From NCBI GenBank assembly GCA_013286485.1, contig JABDFN010000011.1, forward strand, positions 1 to 35,121: DNA of 35,121 nt. Reading direction: 5' to 3'. Below are positions 1 to 10,267 of this stretch, one piece after another. Under the pieces are notes generated by a model that was not told where the DNA came from, did not search any database, and was given only the letters and a program-made list of their open reading frames with translations. A program made the position numbers and the translations under genes. Numbering within the stretch: the stretch's first letter is position 1; each line of letters opens with the position of its first letter. The DNA comes from Bacteroidota bacterium (GTDB lineage Bacteria > Bacteroidota > Bacteroidia > Chitinophagales > Chitinophagaceae).

Positions 1-1
1 A

Positions 2-571
2 AAAATAATTCTTTCAACTGATTCCTTCAGGCATATAGTACAGTACGCAGAATATAAATATTATACTGCGCATGTTATTAATAATTCAGTGAACGCCGCT
101 AATAATTACATCACTATCAATCGAGGTAGCAATGATGGTATCAAAGCAGGTATGGCAGTTATTACAGGCGTCGGTGCCGTAGGTAAAATAGTGCACGTGT
201 CATCTCATTTTTCAAGTGTAATATCTATACTCAGCGTAAGACAACCTGTAAGCGCTAAGTTGAAAGATGGTAGCTATGGGTATATTACCTGGGATGGTGA
301 AACCCCCGATGTAGTAGTGATGAAAGATGTGGCTCCGCAGATAAGAGTAAGTAAAGGCGACTCTGTATTTACTACTAATTATTCGTTCTTCCCGGCAGAC
401 ATTATGATAGGAACTGTATACAAGATAGAAGTGATCAAAAAAAACAACATGCAACTATTATATGTGCACCCATCTGTAAATTTCAGGAATCTGCAATATG
501 TGTATGTTGTTGAAAATAAATTTGCAGAAGAACGAAAAAAACTGGAAGATTCTGTAAAGACAAAACCATGA
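2..571 (+). CDS. mreC: Rod shape-determining protein MreC, C-terminal part (truncated by window start)
   Basis: Frame 2 is open from the first base into the 89..571 ORF (KIILSTDSFRHIVQYAEYKYYTAHVINNSVNAANNYITINRGSNDGIKAGMAVITGVGAVGKI), typical MreC core; followed by mreD with a 4-nt overlap. Confidence 0.9.
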   Translation, partial: KIILSTDSFRHIVQYAEYKYYTAHVINNSVNAANNYITINRGSNDGIKAGMAVITGVGAVGKIVHVSSHFSSVISILSVRQPVSAKLKDGSYGYITWDGETPDVVVMKDVAPQIRVSKGDSVFTTNYSFFPADIMIGTVYKIEVIKKNNMQLLYVHPSVNFRNLQYVYVVENKFAEERKKLEDSVKTKP

Positions 572-1110
572 ACAGCTATGTAAAAAATATGGTTCGCTTT
601 TGCGTTATAATGCTTATTCAGATATTTATTCTGAATAAAATAACGCTGCAATGGTGGTTGCAACCGGCAGGCTTTCCTATTTTCATTCCATATGTTTACC
701 CACTGTTTATATTATTGTTACCTTTTGATACTTCAGTAGTAACATTATTAATACTGGGCTTTATTACCGGCCTTACAGTAGATATATTTACCGGCACAGC
801 CGGTATGCATGCCTGTGCTACAGTTTTGCTTGCCTATCTGCGCACCAATGTGCTGAATGCTTTATTAGCTAAAAATCCGTCTGAATACTATAGCCAATCA
901 CCATCTATTAAGAATATGGGCTGGATGCCGTTTTTGGTGTACAGTGGTTTTTTAATACTACTTCATCATATTGTTTTCTTTATAGTCGAGCTATGGAGCC
1001 TGAATAACATAGGGTATTTGATGCTAAAAATAGTTGCTTCTGCACTTACTTCCCTATTGTTTATTATTGCATACATCCTTCTTTTCACCAGGCAAACTGC
1101 TAGCAGGTAG
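568..1110 (+). CDS. mreD: Rod shape-determining protein MreD-like membrane protein
   Basis: 180-aa polytopic protein directly after mreC, overlapping its stop. Confidence 0.8.
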   Translation: MNSYVKNMVRFCVIMLIQIFILNKITLQWWLQPAGFPIFIPYVYPLFILLLPFDTSVVTLLILGFITGLTVDIFTGTAGMHACATVLLAYLRTNVLNALLAKNPSEYYSQSPSIKNMGWMPFLVYSGFLILLHHIVFFIVELWSLNNIGYLMLKIVASALTSLLFIIAYILLFTRQTASR

Positions 1111-1167
1111 TAATATATTGCTTAGAAAGTAATAATTTAGAGCGATTTTTATATTTATTGTGTCTGC

Positions 1168-1857
1168 ATGAAAAAAGTGGCGATCCTTCAGTCGAATTAT
1201 ATACCCTGGAAAGGCTATTTCGATATGATTAAAATGGTTGATGAATTTATTTTATATGATGACATGCAGTATACAAAGCGTGATTGGAGAAACAGAAATA
1301 AAATAAAAACGCCTAACGGATTGCAATGGTTAACCGTCCCTGTAGAAGTAAAAGGTAAATATTTTCAGAAGATAAATGAAACCCTGGTTTCTGAGGGCAA
1401 TTGGGCCAAGGATCATTGGAATACTATAAAAGGGTTTTATGGTAAGGCTAAATACTTTAAAGAATATAAAGAGCCATTCGAAGCATTTTATTTAACCACA
1501 CAGGAAAAATACCTGAGCCGTATCAACTTTGAGTTAATAAATATTGTGAACGAAATATTAGGTATAAAAACTAAAATAAGCTGGTCATCAGATTATACTA
1601 TAGTAGATGGTAAAACAGAAAGGTTGCTTAATTTAGTACAACAGGCAAATGGAACTGAATATATATCAGGACCTGCTGCTAAGGACTACATAGTTGAAGA
1701 TCTTTTTAAAGAAGCAGGTATACAACTAAGCTGGATGGATTATTCGGGGTATAATGAATATGAACAACTATATCCCCCTTTTGAACACGGCGTAACAGTT
1801 TTAGACCTGATATTTAATGAAGGCGAAAATGCGAAACAATTTATGAAGAGTTTATAA
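1168..1857 (+). CDS. WbqC-like family protein
   Basis: N-terminus MKKVAILQSNYIPWKGYFDMI..DEFILYDDMQYTKRDWRNRNKIKTPNG is typical of the WbqC family. Confidence 0.88.
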   Translation: MKKVAILQSNYIPWKGYFDMIKMVDEFILYDDMQYTKRDWRNRNKIKTPNGLQWLTVPVEVKGKYFQKINETLVSEGNWAKDHWNTIKGFYGKAKYFKEYKEPFEAFYLTTQEKYLSRINFELINIVNEILGIKTKISWSSDYTIVDGKTERLLNLVQQANGTEYISGPAAKDYIVEDLFKEAGIQLSWMDYSGYNEYEQLYPPFEHGVTVLDLIFNEGENAKQFMKSL

Positions 1858-2475
1858 ATGGCGGACAACATTCTGGATTCGGTTAATAATTATTACACTG
1901 AGAAAATAAAAGAACATGGTGTAAGCCCGCGCGGAGTGGATTGGAATTCCACTGAGTCGCAAGAGCTTAGGTTTGAACAATTATGTAAAGTGATTAATGA
2001 TAAGAATAGTTTTTCAATTTTAGATTATGGTTGTGGTTACGGAGCCTTGTTGCAATATTTAAATAAGTCCGGTTATAACAGTAGCTATTATGGGTTTGAC
2101 ATCTCTGATGAGATGATAGCGCAGGCAAAAAAATCAAATGGCAATGATAATGCGGTATGGACAACAAAACTTGCAAGTGAAGAAACATTTGATTACACAA
2201 TTGCCAGTGGTATTTTTAATGTGCGACTTGGAACGAATGATGCAGATTGGACAAATTATATACAAGAAACCCTTACGACATTGAATAAGTACAGCAAAAA
2301 AGGATTTTCATTTAATATGCTTACTTCTTATTCTGATAAGGAGTACATGCGTGATTATCTTTTTTATGCAAACCCGGCTTACTTTTTTGATTTTTGTAAA
2401 AAGAAATTTTCAAAGTATGTAGCTGTATTGCATGATTACCCTTTATATGAGTTTACAATACTTGTAAGAAAATAA
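1858..2475 (+). CDS. Class I SAM-dependent methyltransferase
   Basis: SAM motif ILDYGCGYGALLQYL; starts immediately after the preceding stop. Confidence 0.8.
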   Translation: MADNILDSVNNYYTEKIKEHGVSPRGVDWNSTESQELRFEQLCKVINDKNSFSILDYGCGYGALLQYLNKSGYNSSYYGFDISDEMIAQAKKSNGNDNAVWTTKLASEETFDYTIASGIFNVRLGTNDADWTNYIQETLTTLNKYSKKGFSFNMLTSYSDKEYMRDYLFYANPAYFFDFCKKKFSKYVAVLHDYPLYEFTILVRK

Positions 2476-2507
2476 TAACATCAATTAAAATAACTAAATC
2501 AAGTTAT

Positions 2508-3275
2508 ATGCAGAAAAAACATGAATCTGCCATCATCACTTATTCAAGCGAGGAAAGCATAGACGCAAGAAAAGAATTATTTAATATTTTTAATACATAT
2601 CCTGGTACAGATGAGGAAAAAGAAAGGTCCTTAGGGTTATTTATCAGAGGCTCATTATTAGCAAGGATATTTGCAATAAGAGAATTGTATGAAAAAATTG
2701 TAATGCTACCTGGCGTTATAATAGATCTGGGTACATGGAGAGGCCAAACAGCTGTTATTTGTGAAAATTTAAGAGCAATCTTTGAACCACTTCATTTGAA
2801 TAGACGCATAATTTGTTTTGATACATTCGAAGGATATAAAGGGTTTTCAGAAAAAGATAAAGCAACTGACTTGCATAAAGACGGAACCTATTCAGTTGGT
2901 GAAGATTATTCGGAACTTTTAAATGAATTGTTGATAATCCATGAAAAAAATAATGCAATGGGACATAATTTTGGTAAGCATAAAGTTATAAAAGGTGATT
3001 GTCGCATAACACTACCAAATTATTTTAAAGAAAATGCTAATGAGGTTGTGTCCCTTGCCTTTTTTGATGTTAATGCATATGATCCTACATTAGAAGGATT
3101 TCAAGCAATATATAATAGAATGGTACCGGGTGGGGTCATTGCTTTTTGGCAGCTAACTAGAAATGTAATTCAAGCAGAAGGAAGGGTATATGCTGAAAAA
3201 ATATTAAATCAATATAACCATATTATAAATAGATCACAATTTTACCCTGGGCTCTGTTATATTGTAAAAAAATAG
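2508..3275 (+). CDS. TylF/MycF-type (macrocin O-methyltransferase-like) methyltransferase
   Basis: GVIIDLGTWRGQTAVICENL..RRIICFDTFEGYKGFSEKD..LAFFDVNAYDPTLEGFQAIYNRMVPGGVIAF. Confidence 0.72.
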   Translation: MQKKHESAIITYSSEESIDARKELFNIFNTYPGTDEEKERSLGLFIRGSLLARIFAIRELYEKIVMLPGVIIDLGTWRGQTAVICENLRAIFEPLHLNRRIICFDTFEGYKGFSEKDKATDLHKDGTYSVGEDYSELLNELLIIHEKNNAMGHNFGKHKVIKGDCRITLPNYFKENANEVVSLAFFDVNAYDPTLEGFQAIYNRMVPGGVIAFWQLTRNVIQAEGRVYAEKILNQYNHIINRSQFYPGLCYIVKK

Positions 3276-3279
3276 TCTC

Positions 3280-4686
3280 ATGGAGGTTGTAATTGTTGGA
3301 AACGGAATTTTAGGATTAACTGCTGCTTATAAATTAATAAACAGGGATAAGGATATACGTATTAGTATCATTGGACCTGACAATAATAAGGGTTGTGCAT
3401 CACTTGCGGCAGCAGCTATGTTCAATTCTTTTGCTGAACTGGATGGCCACACTCTTTCTAATGAAATAGATAGGAAAAAATTCCTGTTCAACAAATCTGC
3501 TACTCCATATTGGCCAGATTTATTGCAACAATTAGAACATGAATCAGGTAGAAAAATAGAACATGGCTTTGGTACGTTTATTATCAATAATCATGTTTCA
3601 GATGATCTTGAGGACGAAAATTTTGATGCTATTTTAAATGGCCTAAGGGAATTTTATGAACCTTATGAAGTTATTGCACCCAATTCTATTCCCAAATATA
3701 AACCAGCTGCGGCTGCAAGAGCGGGAAGAGCAATATTTATTAACAGGGAGGGTTGGGTAAACCCGATTTCTTTAATGGCAGGATTAAAAGAAATACTTTT
3801 TAAAAGCGGACGTGTAAAATTTGTAAATGACTATTGCAATAAACTGTATAGAAAGGGGGATTTGGTTTCTTCGGTCATGCTTGCAAGTGGTATATTAGTT
3901 TCAGGAGATGTATATATCCTTTCGCCTGGTGCTACATTTACCAATATCATAAATGAATCTAATTTAGAACTGGATTTTCTGAAAATTTTTTATGGTGTGG
4001 GTTGCAGTTTATTGCTGAGAACAGGACCAGACACCTTACCTAATTGTATAAGAACTCCTAATAGGGGTTTGGCTTGTGGTGTTTACTCTGCCCCTCAAAA
4101 TCAGACAGATACTTTGGTAGGTGCAAGCAATTTAATATCTCCTGAGCCTTTTGAAAATGCTAGAATTACTAGCGTATATACTCTTTTAAAATCGGCAATG
4201 GAACAGATCAATTCAGATTATTATCGCAGTGATCTAGTAAAAGTGAATGTAGGCTGGAGGCCAACCTCGGAAGATACATTGCCCATGATAGGCAAGACCT
4301 CTATAACTAACTTGATAGTAGCTACTGGAACAAAAAGAGATGGGTTGCATTGCTCACCTGTTATTTCGGATTATCTTGCTGATATTATTCTTACGGGAAA
4401 ATCTGAACAGGATATGAAATTATATACACCCGAACGTGAACCAGTACGTATGTACACAAGGGAAGAAGCCATTCAAATAACTGTAAGGCATACTATTAAC
4501 GCTGCTTATCAGCATGATTTTATTCCATCAAAAGGAAGAATGGTTGAAGATTTAGAAAAATATTATTCTGATGATTTGAATAAATTACATGACCAGGTAG
4601 GTGCTTATGATTGGGGTATCCCACCTGAAATGATTAATATGTATCGATATGGGCATATATCCAACCGAAAAACAGTTTTACAATAA
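3280..4686 (+). CDS. FAD-dependent oxidoreductase (DAO-like)
   Basis: N-terminal dinucleotide-binding motif MEVVIVGNGILGLTAAYKL; C-terminal GWRPTSEDTLPMIGKT..VATGTKRDGLHCSPVISDYLADII. Confidence 0.78.
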   Translation: MEVVIVGNGILGLTAAYKLINRDKDIRISIIGPDNNKGCASLAAAAMFNSFAELDGHTLSNEIDRKKFLFNKSATPYWPDLLQQLEHESGRKIEHGFGTFIINNHVSDDLEDENFDAILNGLREFYEPYEVIAPNSIPKYKPAAAARAGRAIFINREGWVNPISLMAGLKEILFKSGRVKFVNDYCNKLYRKGDLVSSVMLASGILVSGDVYILSPGATFTNIINESNLELDFLKIFYGVGCSLLLRTGPDTLPNCIRTPNRGLACGVYSAPQNQTDTLVGASNLISPEPFENARITSVYTLLKSAMEQINSDYYRSDLVKVNVGWRPTSEDTLPMIGKTSITNLIVATGTKRDGLHCSPVISDYLADIILTGKSEQDMKLYTPEREPVRMYTREEAIQITVRHTINAAYQHDFIPSKGRMVEDLEKYYSDDLNKLHDQVGAYDWGIPPEMINMYRYGHISNRKTVLQ

Positions 4687-4688
4687 TA

Positions 4689-5615
4689 ATGGATAAGATA
4701 TCAATAGTCACATCTTTATACCGTTCGTCTCCTTATGTTGATGATTTTTATTATCAGCATTTGGATTGTATAAAGAAAATGAACGTTGATTATGAATTTG
4801 TATTTGTGGACGACGGCTATCCTGATGATGCAGCTGCAAAAGTAGAGGCTTTGATACGGAAAGATTCCAAAGTAAAACTTATCCTCCTATCCCGCAATTT
4901 TGGACAATATGCAGCTATGTTTGCCGGTATGGCTAATGCCGAAGGTGATTATATTTATGCAACTGATAGTGATTTGGAAGAAGAACCACAAAATATTATT
5001 TCGATGTACAATATTTTAATGGAAAATAAAGATATTGACGTTGTTTATGGAGTATTGAAAAAAAGAGATGGTGGTATTATAAGGGGGTTTTTAGGAAAAA
5101 TTTTTTTTGTAATACTCGATAGTTTGTCGGATGTTAAAATTCCACGTAATCAAGGTTGGCAAAGAGTAATGAGTAAAAGATATGTAAAAGCATTATTACA
5201 ATACAACGAAGCTGAAACATTACCTGCAGGACTAATGATATTAGCAGGGTTTAAGCAGCATCCTATTATAATGGACAAAAATTATAAAGGAAGCACGAGC
5301 TATACTTTTAGAAAAAGGTTGAGGCTTGCTTTAAATTCCATTACGGCGTTTTCAGCTAAGCCGCTCATTTTTATTGGCCTATTAGGCATATCAATTACAC
5401 TAATAACATTTGTTGTTTTGATCCTTGCAATTGTTAGAAAATTTTTTGTCGCAGATTTTCAAATAGGTTGGCTTTCTATTATTACTTCCATATGGTTAAT
5501 TGGGGGTATTATCCTTGCTTCAGTTGGTATTATCGGTATTTATCTTGCTAAAATATTTAACCAGGTAAAAAACAGGCCATTGTATATAATTAAGTCTATA
5601 GTTAAAAGCGCATAA
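4689..5615 (+). CDS. GT2-family glycosyltransferase with C-terminal transmembrane segments (dolichyl-phosphate mannosyltransferase-like)
   Basis: SIVTSLYRSSPYVDDFY..YEFVFVDDGYPDDAA..LILLSRNFGQYAAMFAGMANAEGDYIYATDSDLEEEP, then two hydrophobic helices. Confidence 0.87.
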   Translation: MDKISIVTSLYRSSPYVDDFYYQHLDCIKKMNVDYEFVFVDDGYPDDAAAKVEALIRKDSKVKLILLSRNFGQYAAMFAGMANAEGDYIYATDSDLEEEPQNIISMYNILMENKDIDVVYGVLKKRDGGIIRGFLGKIFFVILDSLSDVKIPRNQGWQRVMSKRYVKALLQYNEAETLPAGLMILAGFKQHPIIMDKNYKGSTSYTFRKRLRLALNSITAFSAKPLIFIGLLGISITLITFVVLILAIVRKFFVADFQIGWLSIITSIWLIGGIILASVGIIGIYLAKIFNQVKNRPLYIIKSIVKSA

Positions 5616-6746
5616 ATGATCGGTTTTAATAAGCCATATCTCACAGGTAAAGAAGGCCATTATATTTACCAGGCGGTCTTATCAGGCAAAATATCCGGTG
5701 ATGGCGTGTTTACTAAACATTGTCATGATTTCTTTGAAAAAAGATATGGGTTCAAAAAATGTTTGCTTACTACATCTTGCACTGATGCGCTCGAAATGGC
5801 TGCACTGCTGCTGAATATACAACCGGGCGATGAGATAATTATGCCTTCTTATACATTTGTTTCCACAGCAAATGCTTTTGTTTTAAGAGGAGCTAAAATT
5901 ATATTTGCCGATAGTGATAAAAAAAATCCTAATATAGATGCGGATAAACTTCAAGCATTAATTACAGATAAAACCAAGGCAATTGTAGTTGTTCATTACG
6001 CAGGCATTGCTTGTGATATGGACAAAATAATGCAGATAGCAGAGCAAAATAATTTGTATGTAATTGAGGATGCTGCACAGGCGATAGACAGTTATTACAA
6101 GGATAAGCCATTAGGTGGTATTGGTCATATGGGTGCTTTTTCTTTTCATGAAACAAAAAACATCATGTCCGGCGAAGGGGGAATGTTGGTAATAAATGAT
6201 GATAAATTTGTCGACAGGGCTGAAATAATAAGAGAAAAGGGTACAAACCGTTCTGCTTTTTTTAGAGGGGAAATAGATAAATATGGATGGGTAGACATGG
6301 GTAGCTCATTTTTGCCTTCCGATATTATTGCGGCGTTTTTGTATGCTCAATTGGAAAACATAGATGTTATACAAACCAGGCGAAAAGAAATTTGGAATGA
6401 ATATTTTAAGGGACTTGCATCTCTGCAGGAAAGAAAATTATTGAAACTACCATATCTTCCGGAATATGCTACCAATAACGCTCATATGTTTTATGTAGTA
6501 TGCAGGAATGCAGGCGAACGGGAAGGACTTATAAGTGCGTTAAAAAGTAAAAATATATTTGCTGTTTTTCATTACTTGTCATTACACAAATCAGCATATT
6601 ATCATAATAAACATGACGACCGTGATTTGCCAATGAGTGATCAGTATAGTGATTGCCTGGTAAGATTACCAATGTATTTTGAACTTAGTAATAGCGAGGT
6701 GAGAGAAATAACACAAGCAATTCAACAGTTTTATGAACTTACCTGA
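5616..6746 (+). CDS. wecE: DegT/DnrJ/EryC1/StrS aminotransferase, dTDP-4-amino-4,6-dideoxygalactose transaminase type
   Basis: GAFSFHETKNIMSGEGGMLVIND and IIREKGTNRSAFFRGEIDKYGWVDMGSSFLPSDIIAAFLYAQLE are WecE/RffA signatures. Confidence 0.85.
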   Translation: MIGFNKPYLTGKEGHYIYQAVLSGKISGDGVFTKHCHDFFEKRYGFKKCLLTTSCTDALEMAALLLNIQPGDEIIMPSYTFVSTANAFVLRGAKIIFADSDKKNPNIDADKLQALITDKTKAIVVVHYAGIACDMDKIMQIAEQNNLYVIEDAAQAIDSYYKDKPLGGIGHMGAFSFHETKNIMSGEGGMLVINDDKFVDRAEIIREKGTNRSAFFRGEIDKYGWVDMGSSFLPSDIIAAFLYAQLENIDVIQTRRKEIWNEYFKGLASLQERKLLKLPYLPEYATNNAHMFYVVCRNAGEREGLISALKSKNIFAVFHYLSLHKSAYYHNKHDDRDLPMSDQYSDCLVRLPMYFELSNSEVREITQAIQQFYELT

Positions 6747-7617
6747 ATGGTTACCTGTTTTAACAGATCCTGATACAAAAACTCCTCTATTGTTAGAAGG
6801 TGATAATCTCACCAATAAGGATGGGAAGAAATTCCCTGTGGTTGATGGGAAACCCGATTTTTTAGGTAAAATAGAGGAATCTAAATTCAGCGCCCAACGA
6901 GACTCATTAGATAATATCAAAACGCTATTCAAAAACTTACTCGGCAAGCATTATACGAAGCTCATCTATCTTGTCTCTCCTGTATATCCTACAATACATT
7001 GGAAAACATTGACCACATACTTTACTTATGCTTGTAAAAGGGCAATAAAAAATAAAAAGTATGTGATACAAATAGGTAGTGGAAATGCAAGAATTGCAGA
7101 TAGCATTCTGAATGTAGATATATTCAACTATCCCGAAGTAGATATGGTGGCCGATTGCACCAAATTGCCTTTTGCTGATAACAGTATAGATTGTGTAATA
7201 AGCAGTGCTGTTTTAGAACATGTTTCGAATCCTGAAGCGTTTATTATTGAAGCAAACCGAGTGTTAAAAACGGGAGGTACTATCATTACAGGAGTACCGT
7301 TCATACAAGGCTTTCATGCATCGCCCAATGATTATTACCGCTGGACAAATAAGGGCCTGGTAAGTTTTCATGAAAAACATAATTTTATTTGCGAAGAGAT
7401 AAAGCCACTAGGGGGCCCTACCTCGGGCTTTTTATGGATACTACAGGAATGGCTTGCAATTGTTCTTTCTTTCAATATTGGATTATTATATAAATTCTGG
7501 TGGATAGTTTTTACAATTGTATTAATGCCATTGAAATACCTTGATATTCTTCTGCTTAATTATAAAGAAGCAGATAAGATCAATTCATTCTACCTATATA
7601 TCGGTAATAAACAATAG
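6733..7617 (+). CDS. Class I SAM methyltransferase with N-terminal Trm112-like segment
   Basis: PVLTDPDTKTPLLLEGDNLTNKDGKKFPVVDGKPDF followed by methyltransferase core (FADNSIDCVISSAVLEHVSNPEAFIIEANRVLKTGG); overlaps the preceding gene. Confidence 0.78.
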   Translation: MNLPEWLPVLTDPDTKTPLLLEGDNLTNKDGKKFPVVDGKPDFLGKIEESKFSAQRDSLDNIKTLFKNLLGKHYTKLIYLVSPVYPTIHWKTLTTYFTYACKRAIKNKKYVIQIGSGNARIADSILNVDIFNYPEVDMVADCTKLPFADNSIDCVISSAVLEHVSNPEAFIIEANRVLKTGGTIITGVPFIQGFHASPNDYYRWTNKGLVSFHEKHNFICEEIKPLGGPTSGFLWILQEWLAIVLSFNIGLLYKFWWIVFTIVLMPLKYLDILLLNYKEADKINSFYLYIGNKQ

Positions 7618-7620
7618 CTA

Positions 7621-8514
7621 TTATATTGAATAATAATGATTTATATTACTATCTAGGGCATTGTTATTATTTGTTGGATATAATATTACTTCTTTCATTG
7701 ACCCCCATAAGCCGTAAAAACCAGTATTGGATGTAGTGCCGATCGATAAGATATTGCTATTGAGACTCGATGGGTTAGTTCCCGTAATTGTATAAGGGCT
7801 GTTTTCAATACTGTTAAATCTTAATTTAAAAGTCCCATCTGTTTGAATGGTACTGAAATTAGACCATTGTGTATTTATTAAATAGTATGTATTCGTAATT
7901 TTATTTGAATTTCCATCAATTGTACGAGATGATCCTGCACTAAACTCACCTTTAAGCCAGCTACCTATAAAGGTTTTAGTGAATGAAAGGTTTACCATAT
8001 AATTTGAACCATCACCTTGACTTATTAATACATCCCAAATATTATTGCCTCCAGAATTATTGTCATTGGCTTTTGCAACTACATAAATGCTGCCCCCACC
8101 GATATACTGAAAACCATTGCTAAATGAATTGCAAACTAAACCTGTATACGAATGAGAACCCGTATCAAAAAACGAGAGTTGCATGCCATCACAAATAGGT
8201 TGTTTAGCTATAGTTGTTTGACCCACATCCTTTCCGTTCCCACTTTGATCATACCATGTTCTTACATAAGCGGTACTTACACCTACAAAGGCATTAAATG
8301 CTGTTATATCAAAATTGTTAGTGTCTGTAAAGTATATGTCCTGTTCTGCATTATCACTACTGCGACGTACTCTTATCGCCGGGCCATTATACAACCCACT
8401 TAATCTTCTTAATGAATACGCAGCACATGCGCCCGGATTTTCATCGAGTACTAATATGGGTGGACCACCCCATCCAAATGTTGTTATCATGTAAATTTTT
8501 TGTTTAAGAGCCAA
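7621..8514 (-). CDS. Phage tail-tip/fibre protein with alpha-L-arabinofuranosidase B-like region
   Basis: AAYSLRRLSGLYNGPAIRVRRSSDNAEQDIYF..AYVRTWYDQSGNGKDVGQ resembles AbfB-type catalytic domains found on phage appendages; last gene of the leftward arm. Confidence 0.65.
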   Translation of the reverse strand: MALKQKIYMITTFGWGGPPILVLDENPGACAAYSLRRLSGLYNGPAIRVRRSSDNAEQDIYFTDTNNFDITAFNAFVGVSTAYVRTWYDQSGNGKDVGQTTIAKQPICDGMQLSFFDTGSHSYTGLVCNSFSNGFQYIGGGSIYVVAKANDNNSGGNNIWDVLISQGDGSNYMVNLSFTKTFIGSWLKGEFSAGSSRTIDGNSNKITNTYYLINTQWSNFSTIQTDGTFKLRFNSIENSPYTITGTNPSSLNSNILSIGTTSNTGFYGLWGSMKEVILYPTNNNNALDSNINHYYSI

Positions 8515-8930
8515 TAATAATAAGTGCCATCATAAAAACAACTTAAGAGGTCAATACTGTTTGCTGTAGTTGATAGTGATATTGCACCGGCACCTGAGTT
8601 TACTACTTTGCTTCCGGAGGGTAGGGCCAAAGTTCTGCCCCCGGTGCTATCTTGTACTATTATCAAGGTGGCAAACTGGCCGGCACTCATATTTGCAATT
8701 GAAAGCGTTCTGTTGCCAGCTAAAGTGATCGTTGCATTGGTCCCATTGCTCATATCCCAGGCAATCGTAGCGGCATCAGTAAGCGTTTGTACCCCAAAAG
8801 TGATATTTGCAACTGGTACGGTGTCTCCTTTCAGAAAGACACTATCCATCATATCGCTAAACTGACTTTGAGTGGGCTGTGCCCCTGTAGTAAAATAATT
8901 TTTTAGCTGCGTTCTTGTTTTTATTGCCAT
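8487..8930 (-). CDS. Tail fibre-associated hypothetical protein
   Basis: KTRTQLKNYFTTGAQPTQSQFSDMMDSVF motif common at N-termini of Bacteroidota phage fibre proteins; overlaps the next fibre gene. Confidence 0.6.
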   Translation of the reverse strand: MAIKTRTQLKNYFTTGAQPTQSQFSDMMDSVFLKGDTVPVANITFGVQTLTDAATIAWDMSNGTNATITLAGNRTLSIANMSAGQFATLIIVQDSTGGRTLALPSGSKVVNSGAGAISLSTTANSIDLLSCFYDGTYYYWLLNKKFT

Positions 8931-8952
8931 TTCAAAAGGGTTTAATTATTAA

Positions 8953-9783
8953 TTAATCAAGCGGAAGTATACAATTAAATGATACACCATAACTTCCGCT
9001 TGCAGGTTGGAGAGCACCTACATTGAGTAAACCAGCTGTATCCAATTCCATGTTTAGATCCCTGATATAGTCTACACCACTTTGTTCTTTAAGGGTACTT
9101 AAATGATACCGGAATAAAGCTTTGAATGGAATAGCCTGGCTTGCAGGCCTATATGCTGCAGCCAATGTACCCAGGTTATAATAAGTTGGGGTGGCAGAAA
9201 CTGAAGTTGTGATAGCGAGGTTACCACGTATGTGCAATGTATTATTCATTATGTTTTTTCGATAATATACATCACCGCTAATGCCACCGGCAGAAACCGA
9301 TAAATGTGTTTCTGTAGCTTCTTTTCCTCTCAACAAAAAATACTCTTGTGGATAATGAAGTGTTGTTGACAATGGTATAAATGTGCTGCCTAATGTTGTT
9401 CCTGCGGCTATAGTTGCTTGTTGCAGTTTCATTACATTGGGTGTGCTGGCATCATTAAAGGTAAGCGGAGTATCAGTTTCGGTTACTACCCAGCCATATA
9501 CTCCACCGCCACCTAATGCCGGTAAACCGGTTATGTTTATATCGTTCGGGAAACATATAACTGCGCCATTATAATACAACCAACCGGCCTTATATATGTT
9601 CCCAACTATACTCATTCCTGTGAGTACAACAGGAATGTTGGTAGAAATAGTAGTGGCATCAATACCATATGTTGCCAATGCAAGCAATACTTCTCTATAT
9701 CCTTCCTGCATATATTCCAGCGTGTCCTGCGTAAGAGGGAATCCACCTGTATTTGAGAAATCAATTTCTTTCCTGATGTTCAT
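8953..9783 (-). CDS. Phage tail fibre protein
   Basis: Repetitive Thr/Gly-rich protein beginning MNIRKEIDFSNTGGFPLTQDTLEYMQEGY; located between baseplate genes and the tail tip. Confidence 0.6.
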   Translation of the reverse strand: MNIRKEIDFSNTGGFPLTQDTLEYMQEGYREVLLALATYGIDATTISTNIPVVLTGMSIVGNIYKAGWLYYNGAVICFPNDINITGLPALGGGGVYGWVVTETDTPLTFNDASTPNVMKLQQATIAAGTTLGSTFIPLSTTLHYPQEYFLLRGKEATETHLSVSAGGISGDVYYRKNIMNNTLHIRGNLAITTSVSATPTYYNLGTLAAAYRPASQAIPFKALFRYHLSTLKEQSGVDYIRDLNMELDTAGLLNVGALQPASGSYGVSFNCILPLD

Positions 9784-9784
9784 T

Positions 9785-10267
9785 TTATACTGTTTTTATA
9801 GTGTATGTTTTGCTTGCGAGTTTAAATTTTTGAATAAGTGCATTCATATAAGAAGGGTCAAATGCAATGGAAGAAGGCACCAGTACAATAAAATCATATC
9901 CCAGGGTGACAGTCTCGTTATTGGTGTATAATGAAGTTGGTAAATTTTCACTCGCTTTATAAATGAACACAGCTTTTTCTTCTGCCGATAAGTAAGTATA
10001 TACAGGTTCAAAATCCGGACCATCTACTATTATTATTCTTCGAAGTGCATTATCGAATGCGTCGTTTAAAACAGCTTGTAGATAAGTAACCTGGGATGAA
10101 TGATTAAGCACATACAAATTGTCATACCTGTTGCCCATAAACAAATTGTATACATATACTACCGGGCTTACCAAACTATTTAGCCACGCTTTCATGTTAG
10201 CATTACGTAGCTGTTGAGGTAAAAGTATTTTTACCAATGCGTTATAATCAATATCAAATAGGGACAT
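9785..10267 (-). CDS. Hypothetical baseplate-region protein (gpI-like by position)
   Basis: Directly downstream of the gpJ-like gene and upstream of fibres; position-based call. Confidence 0.45.
   Translation of the reverse strand: MSLFDIDYNALVKILLPQQLRNANMKAWLNSLVSPVVYVYNLFMGNRYDNLYVLNHSSQVTYLQAVLNDAFDNALRRIIIVDGPDFEPVYTYLSAEEKAVFIYKASENLPTSLYTNNETVTLGYDFIVLVPSSIAFDPSYMNALIQKFKLASKTYTIKTV

Noticed and set aside
6659-6673. GGTAAGATTACC, resembling the control palindrome
   Set aside because: Lies inside the wecE coding sequence, has a 2-nt centre instead of 1 and no 22-bp partner.
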